Assembly: GCA_002104985.1 (NCBI GenBank)
Contig: MCGO01000194.1
Coordinates: forward strand, 1-64,000
From: Rhizoclosmatium globosum
Lineage: Eukaryota > Chytridiomycota > Chytridiomycetes > Chytridiales > Chytriomycetaceae
DNA: 64,000 nucleotides
Direction: 5' to 3'
Shown here piece after piece: positions 58,200 to 64,000 of this stretch. The number at the start of each line of letters is the position of its first letter. Position 1 is the first letter of the stretch. The notes beneath the pieces are model-generated. The model was not told the DNA's origin. It searched no databases and was given only the letters and a program-made list of their open reading frames with translations. The position numbers were made by a program, and so were the translations under genes.

Positions 58200-59280
58200 A
58201 TGAGAAAGGTTTCTGGAACAAAGAACGAACATCTTTCGATTATGCACATCCCGAACACTGACCCGCTTCCAGAGTACATCAAAAAGACAAAGACAGCCCC
58301 AGAGAGGCGTCACTATGTCGACAAGTTCGAAAGGTACGATTACTCCTGCTTTTCACCTACATGCCCAGACTTCACTTCCTATTCTCCATTGTGTGGCCTC
58401 CGACACTAACTTCAACGCGCTTATGTCATCCTTGCTTCTAATAGTGAACGAGAATCAAAGATGTTGAAAGAAGACCTTTCAATGGGCTGGAAGGAGAAAT
58501 CAACCTATGCAGGAGAGTTTGGGAAAGACTTTGATCTCCACACATCATTTCAAGAGCCTCGCTTTGTAAGGCCAAAGTTGGACGCGAACGCAAACCTCGA
58601 AAAGGTACGCGTTATGATATGTGTTTCGTACCTTAGTCAAACAAGGAATACTCATCCCGTTACAACACAGATGACAAACGAAAAGGCTCCAACTCAATCG
58701 GAAGTAGACAAATTCCTGTACGTTTCACTTTACCAGGACACATTTGACCCTGAAACCAAGAGTTGAGTGTACACTAAGAAACCCCACACTCACCACTAAC
58801 ACCTGCTTCTCACCACCCAAGTTTCCCCATTCAAAGAAATTGAAAAGAAAGCACGATTCCCACACGGAAAAAGCAAAGCCACTTCACTGTATCAAGACAC
58901 GTACGAAGACCCGATTCACCAAACCCTCGAAACCCACCTTCGTGACAACAAGAGTAACAGAACTGGATACCTTGGGGCCGAGCCGGAAGCTAAATCACGT
59001 AAATGATGGGTGTTTGTGGTGTGTCTTGGAACTTTATTGAATATCTGGCGTGTAGGAATCTCGACGTTGCTCCACTTGGTCAAGGAGCCATGTACTACGA
59101 CATCTTATTTTCACGATTACAAGACATCGCATCCTATGGTTGAAGCTGGCGAAGGACCATCGTTTGCGAAAACTAGCCACCCGTTGCAAACCAGAGAGGT
59201 GAGTTCATGCACAACTTTTAAAAGTTGCTTAAAATGTTTTTCAGATTGTTGCCAAGGCTTTCAAGTACCGTCGATACTAA
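58200..59280 (+). CDS. Unidentified multi-exon protein, possible flagellar component
   Basis: Not recognised. The exons join in frame without indels: MHIPNTDPLPEYIKKTKTAP near 58242, a second exon with SMGWKEKSTYAGEFG and FQEPRFVRPKLD, MTNEKAPTQSEVDKFLYVSL near 58671, an intron from about 58763 to 58821, then PFKEIEKKARFPHGKSK, TSLYQDTYEDPIHQTLETHL and GYLGAEPEAKS, another intron ending near 59056, SYFHDYKTSHPMVEAGEGPS, and the last exon ending IVAKAFKYRRY (59280). The motif SLYQDT occurs twice. Lack of TM and low-complexity regions, many Tyr/Phe/Pro/Arg and short repeated sheet-like motifs recall microtubule inner proteins of axonemes, but no family was matched. The start could be 58200 or 58242. 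Confidence 0.7.
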
Positions 59281-59528
59281 ATCTCTTTATTTGTATTCGA
59301 TTTGTTTTTTTGATATTTCGTATAAACACCCCGTTTCTATTATTTATAAAATTTTATTCTATTTTCCATTCTATCAAAACCCATGGAAACTTCCCAAAGT
59401 AGATTCGCAAACAAATACATAACAATATGTCTTTAATGTGTTACTTTTCTTGCACGTCGTAGCTCTAATGTCTCCAATATGCAAATGCTGAAGCGTTTCC
59501 AATATTTATCCCCCATCAACATCCACCC

Positions 59529-62080
59529 TCATAAATCCTCAACAACATTCCAATTCCGTATCCCTTTCATCCTCCTCTTACGTTCCAACTCAATCTCAGG
59601 ATCAACAGGAACCTGTACATTCTGTTTCACCTTTTTCGTTGCAACAGGTCCAACCGTTACAGACGTCGCAGCTTTCCGATGTTCCCCTAAATCCCTGCCA
59701 CCCAAACCTCAGCTTCCGTAACCCAGATTCAGATAGCGACCGAACCTGAACAGCTTAAACCCCCACAAAAAAAAGAGTCAATATTCAAAATACATAAACC
59801 CCGAAAACTCACTTTGCGTCTGCACATGCACACGCCCGACTGTCCCCGTTCCTCGTGTTCCTCAATTCAGCGCGTAACTCGTTACTCACATCAAGAAGCC
59901 TCATCCTATCTCCGTTTGTTTCGACAAGCGTTGTCGTAAGGTCTTTGATGCGACGTGTCAATTGAGAGTTTTCGGTTTCGAGAGCGGTGAGTTTCGTAGA
60001 GAGGGTTGGGTCCGGTGCGGTTGGTGGGAGGGTTTGTTGGACGGTTGATGTAGAGGTTTGGAGGAGCCGGTCGATGAGTTGTTGCTTTTGGTGGACGATT
60101 TCGGCGAGTTGTTGGAGTTGTTGGTTTGCGAGGGCGGCGTCTTGGGCGAGGAAGTTTGTGTATTCTGGTTGTGGTTGTTGGTGAGGTTGTTGATTTGCTT
60201 GTGCTTGGATAGTTTCCATGTCTTGTCGCATTTGCTTGATTATGGCGCGGAGTTGTTGGTTTTGTTGGTCAAGGTCGTCGAGTTGCTGAAGAGCGTCTTC
60301 GTGGTGGGAGTCTGTGGGATGGTCTTGCATAGAATGTTCGACTTCTTCTTGGAGACGCGTTTGAAGTGCTGATTTTCTGGAGTAGTAACTGTCGTCCGGT
60401 TAGATTGGGGGAATCGGAATTTCCACTCACTTTGAATTCTGACTTCAACTTGTTCAGATCTCTCTCCATTGATTCTTTCTCTTGCAGCACATTTTTTATA
60501 TACTTTTCACTCTCTTTGAGTTTTCGCAGAATCAATTCTTCGGTTCGTCGTTCGATGGCGAACTTTTCTGACGATACTATCATGGAATTAGTAGAAATAG
60601 TGGTATCATATAAAAGTTTCGTACAGTCGGTTAGTGCTTGTTTGAGCTCTCTTTCTTTCTCTTTGCGGGTTGAAATCTCTTCATGACATGTTGCTATATC
60701 CTGCTGAAGTTTTTGCACAAGTGACTCAAGTCTATTTATCTGGCTGTCGCGAGCACTGAGCTCAGCATTCAGTGAATCATACTAACAAAAGAAATAAGTT
60801 TAAGGAAAAGGAGCGAAACAAATCACCTGTTGCAAAAACGCGGCTTCCATTTCAGCCATAGCACTTTCCGATTTCTTTTTATCGGCACTTATTTGTCGTT
60901 CAGTTTTCGCGTCTGACAGTGGGGTTAGTCGACTAATAAACCAACGAAACTGGACACACCTTCATGTCATGATTCTCTCTCATCTTACCCATTTTTTCAG
61001 ACGCCTTCTCTAATTTCTCACTCAATTTTTCAATTTCTGACTCCCTTAATTCAATTTTGCCTTCCAATTCTTTTAAAGCACGTTTGTTTGAGTCTGCGGC
61101 CGACTTGATGTGATATTCCAGGGACAAGTTTGTTTCTGAGAGAGCTTCGATTTCGCGTTGGAGAGTTTGCACGTGTGATTGTAATGCCTGAAAGATGTCG
61201 AAATGTTAGAAGAAACCAACATATAATTCGGCTACAACCTTCTCTTTTGATTCGTGTTCTGTCCTTTCTTCCAGTATCTGTGACTCGTGGAACGCAGACT
61301 GTGCATCTAATTGCTGATTGAGTTTGTTGAGTTCGTGTTTTAGGCGAGCAATATCTGATGTCGCTTGTTTCTTATAGTCCACGAATTCCCATTGAGTTTC
61401 TTTGAGGCGTTTATCGACGTCTCTAGGATAAACGCATGTTATGAATCATTGATTTCGCATGGGTGGATGATAAACCTTAATGATGCCAATTCGTCAGTAT
61501 TGACTTTAGTTTCAGATCACAGGTAGTTTGCAGTTCACTCATTTGTTGGTCTTTTTCATAGCTGTATGAATGTATTCTTGGATGGCTGTCTGCGCTCAAC
61601 GTGTTGGTTGGTTTATGATTTGTCGCACTTCTGGAGAAGTATACCTCATTATCCCTCCGTATTTTCCTCAGAGTTTCCTGATGGGCGGCCTCCTGAGCGC
61701 GAGCGAATTCTCTTGCGGAATCCAAGTTTGAGGAAGAGTCAGCCAGCCTCATTTTGAGGTCTGAGAGGGTTGAGTCACTTGATGGGTTTATTTTAATATC
61801 GTAGCGAGAAGGAGAGAAGCGGACGGTTCACCGATCTGCAATCAGAGTTCGAAGGCGACGCGTGTCTGTTCCAACGAGTCTATTTCAGCGTCGCGTTCTT
61901 CGAGGACGGCCAAGTTGAAGTGAAAGTCTGTGGCAAGGACGCGCAGCTCGCCTCGGCCTCGTCGCGCTGCCTCGCAACATTCGACGCGGCTTCTTCGGCG
62001 CTTCGAAGGAGATCGGCGGCGCTGGCGAGGGACGTGCGGACACTTGAGTGGCCGTGGTCGCGTTGTTCAGACTGCGACAT
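59529..62080 (-). CDS. Long coiled-coil protein
   Basis: Several exons encode heptad-rich, Glu/Lys/Gln/Leu-rich segments: ADLLRSAEEAASNVARQRDE near 62000, LSLEYHIKSAADSNKRALKE and IELRESEIEKLSEKLEKASE near 61060, LKQALTDCTKLLYDTTIST near 60620, LKESEKYIKNVLQEKESMER near 60490, and a Gln-rich coil with AIIKQMRQDMETIQAQANQQ near 60220. The tail contains VDPEIELERKRRMKGIRNWN and ends at 59529. One base appears missing near 61945 and another may be near 59700. A centrosomal, basal-body or Golgi coiled-coil role is possible; sequence alone does not discriminate. Divergent from the gene at 62147. Confidence 0.7.
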
Positions 62081-62146
62081 TCGGACTTGTTTGAGAACAA
62101 GAAACAACCTTATTTAATTTCACAATTTGATCACAAAAGAAGTAAC

Positions 62147-62746
62147 ATGGCCGACCACCACCACTCTCTCACTAGCACGGACGGAACTCGCACGCATCTT
62201 TGGCAGCCTAGTTCGACTGCGAATGCGGCACCGCTTCTCTATGCCCTGCGAAACACAACCTTCTTTTCATGCCCAGTTCCAACTCTGACAACACAGACAT
62301 CAAACGACTTCTCCTTGTCAACGTTTGTTGTCGGTGCTACAGTCGTGGCCCCGTCTGCTTCGAACCGTCGTCTGTCCCTCGTGTCCCATTCGCAAAACAA
62401 AACACTCAACTTGGATCCAGTCAAATCCCTGAACCCGCTCTTGATCGCTCGCTGGATAAACCATATTGCGAATGACTTGGACACTGCGAATGCGAGAGCC
62501 CGATCTGTCTCACTGTCGCCCTCGAAACAGATGCCCTTCTCTAATCCAATGAACTTGCCAATGGATCAGAAAAAGTCGGGGAAGCGTCCTGCTCCAAGAA
62601 GTCTGCTGAATCCTCGTGTGAAAATGTGCGTGTGTGTTCCTTGAATCGATATATAGTCTAACATACTCCATCTTCACTGGATCTTCCCTTCCAACAGCCG
62701 TGAAACGAAAGATACAGCATTCGTATCCGATGATGAAGATGATTGA
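62147..62746 (+). CDS. Unidentified small protein with acidic C-terminus
   Basis: Two exons (62147 to about 62625 and from about 62699) encode about 180 residues. The first ends RPAPRSLLNPRVK before GTGCGT; the second ends TKDTAFVSDDEDD. There is a globular-looking N-terminal part (WQPSSTANAAPLLYALRNTT, LIARWINHIANDLDTAN) and a Ser/Pro/Lys-rich tail. Family not recognised. Converges with IFT22, whose stop is about 100 bases away. Confidence 0.65.
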
Positions 62747-62849
62747 TGTGATATCAGATTATTTATTTCTTTCTACCTAGAAGCTTGCGAAAATATGTTA
62801 ATAGTAGTGATCTTTCCTGAAGTTAACATTTATTTATTCGGACGCAAGT

Positions 62850-63680
62850 TTAATGACTCAACACAAGCTGCTCTTCCCTCTCTCTATTCTCGTTATGTGC
62901 ATTATAGGCTGAAAATAACAAGGTTTCAAAGTCGGCGCGTGATGTATCATTCTCATCAAGCAAGTTTGTACTGTACACTGGAATCTTGGACAAGACCTTT
63001 CCTGCTCAATATAGCGATCAGGCTAAACCCCAATTATTTAACGATAACAAATACGCACCAAACTTTGGTTTAGGAGTTTTAGGCGCATTGGGTCCTTGAA
63101 TTCCAATCTTGTTATAAAAGATGCACATTTGCGTCGCGGGATTCAAGAATGAGAACATAGAGTACCTGCATACAGTTCTTTCTATCAATAAATTGAAAAA
63201 CTTTCAGACTTTTTGTTGTACTCACCATGCTTCAAGGTCCTTGTCTTGTTTTTTGTCGGGAGTACAAACAAACACGACTGCTGCTGCTGAGGACGCGACT
63301 GCGGGCCATACAGACATGAACGCTGGATCTCCACTGCAATCCCATGCCTCGACTATTGTTTTCATTGAGAATCAGTGTTATTCTGTAGATGTTACATCGC
63401 ACGATAGGATTATTACCTGAGATGGTGATATCCTTTCCTCGCGATTGACTCAAATGCTTCTCAAATTCCAAGATTCTAATACACGAGGATGAGTTAAAGG
63501 CCTTTGTTAGGAGGATCAGGTTTCCCTGAATCCAAACGTCAACAAAACATACCTGACTCCTTGCGTGGGATGATACTCGTTCCCATTCAAAGAATCAGCC
63601 AGATCTGCGAGATAATTGGCGATCGCAGTCTTTCCAGTCTTTGGTGGACCCACAATAAAGATGGTGAGTTTTTGGGACAT
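62850..63680 (-). CDS. IFT22: Intraflagellar transport protein 22 (RABL5-like small GTPase)
   Basis: Rab-like GTPase of the IFT-B complex acting in the flagellum. Five exons from 63680 with consensus splice sites. P-loop FIVGPPKTGKTAIANYLADS, then EYHPTQGVRILEFEKH across intron 1, which matches the RABL5 block SPTQGVRILEFE; switch II VEAWDCSGDPAFMSVWPAVA (WDCSGD replaces the Ras WDTAGQ, as in RABL5). Later exons contain WYSMFSFLNPATQMCIFYNK and KVLSKIPVYSTNLLDENDTS, ending REEQLVLSH. The guanine-specificity NKxD motif is degenerate, as in the family. All phases fit. Presence of an IFT gene shows the organism builds a flagellum. Confidence 0.93.
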
Positions 63681-63748
63681 GGTTCAGTGATGGTTTGTCA
63701 AAGCTACTATAAGGGAGGGGGAAAAAGAATACAAAACAATTAATTGAC

Positions 63749-64000
63749 TAACTTTATTTTCTGATTATCCGTTAATTTACTCATTAACTTTCTTCTGGAA
63801 ATGGTTGAGTTCCACACATCCCAAACGTAGTCTTCCACATCACCCACTAACCCAACACCCTGTGAAATAGAACCGCATATTTGGAACCTCAAAACCGAAA
63901 ACGCCAGGCCCAACAGTCCAGGACGCAATCAAAAACGTGAGCCTCCTCCACCTTCAACACTTCCTGTGCTTTGCTCACCAGCCTACTATTCAATCAGATT
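63749..64000 (-). CDS. 3' part of an unidentified gene, cut by the window edge
   Basis: Open minus-strand segments near the end: VEEAHVFDCVLDCWAWRFRF near 63930, an intron of about 40 bases or a shift near 63880, then VGLVGDVEDYVWDVWNSTIS and a basic end KLTDNQKIKLVN. Only the C-terminus is in the window. The Trp- and Asp-rich segment suggests a folded domain. No family recognised; the exact stop near 63740 is tentative. Confidence 0.4.

Overview
The window is nuclear DNA from a flagellated, chitin-walled fungus, most likely a chytrid. The reasons are many short GT-AG introns (mostly 40-70 bases), fungal HIS4 and MET2, a chitin synthase, an intraflagellar-transport small GTPase (IFT22), and a multi-LRR protein with a C-terminal region I associate with chytrid proteins. 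No virus, transposon, CRISPR array or bacterial operon structure is visible. Species was not determined.

Layout. 0-8 kb: a multi-pass membrane protein (-), the proteasome-assembly WD40 factor PAAF1 (-), two tandem copies of a seven-TM gene (+), and VMS1 (+). 8-9.4 kb: an ESCRT-III (CHMP2-like) gene with an unusual C-terminal extension (-). 9.5-23.9 kb: a 5.5-kb tandem duplication. The ancestral order was CLC antiporter (+), ferric-reductase-like gene (-), transportin (+). It now reads CLC full, FRE copy A, transportin 5' stub, CLC without its 5' end, FRE copy B, transportin full. 24-29.5 kb: a third seven-TM copy (-), OGG1, MPDU1, two small proteins with mitochondrial-type leaders, and an unidentified gene. 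30-38 kb: an LRR protein, a transglutaminase-like (KY-type) protein, an ARID protein and a phytochelatin synthase with a mitochondrial-type leader. 38-48 kb: an unidentified gene, a TMEM245/AI-2E-like membrane protein, chitin synthase, a PP1-docking-motif protein and tRNA-Leu(AAG). 49-64 kb: a tail-anchored Rossmann-like protein, divergent MET2/HIS4, condensin subunit BRN1, an unidentified multi-exon gene, a coiled-coil protein, a small acidic-tailed protein, IFT22 and a partial gene.

One caution affects the whole annotation. At least ten otherwise conserved genes each need one or two extra bases, often in a homopolymer, to stay in frame, while long genes such as CHS, HIS4, OGG1, MET2 and FRE are clean. 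Nearly every shift is in the same direction (one base missing). This fits residual long-read deletion errors better than pseudogenes, so broken genes here are called CDS with a frameshift note unless a structural truncation is visible.

Functional links: FRE is the only gene the duplication doubled intact with its whole upstream region, so it probably raises reductase dosage. MET2 and HIS4 share a divergent promoter with two near-consensus bZIP sites. PAAF1, VMS1 and the ESCRT-III gene all concern protein quality control or membrane remodelling, but nothing in the sequence shows co-regulation.
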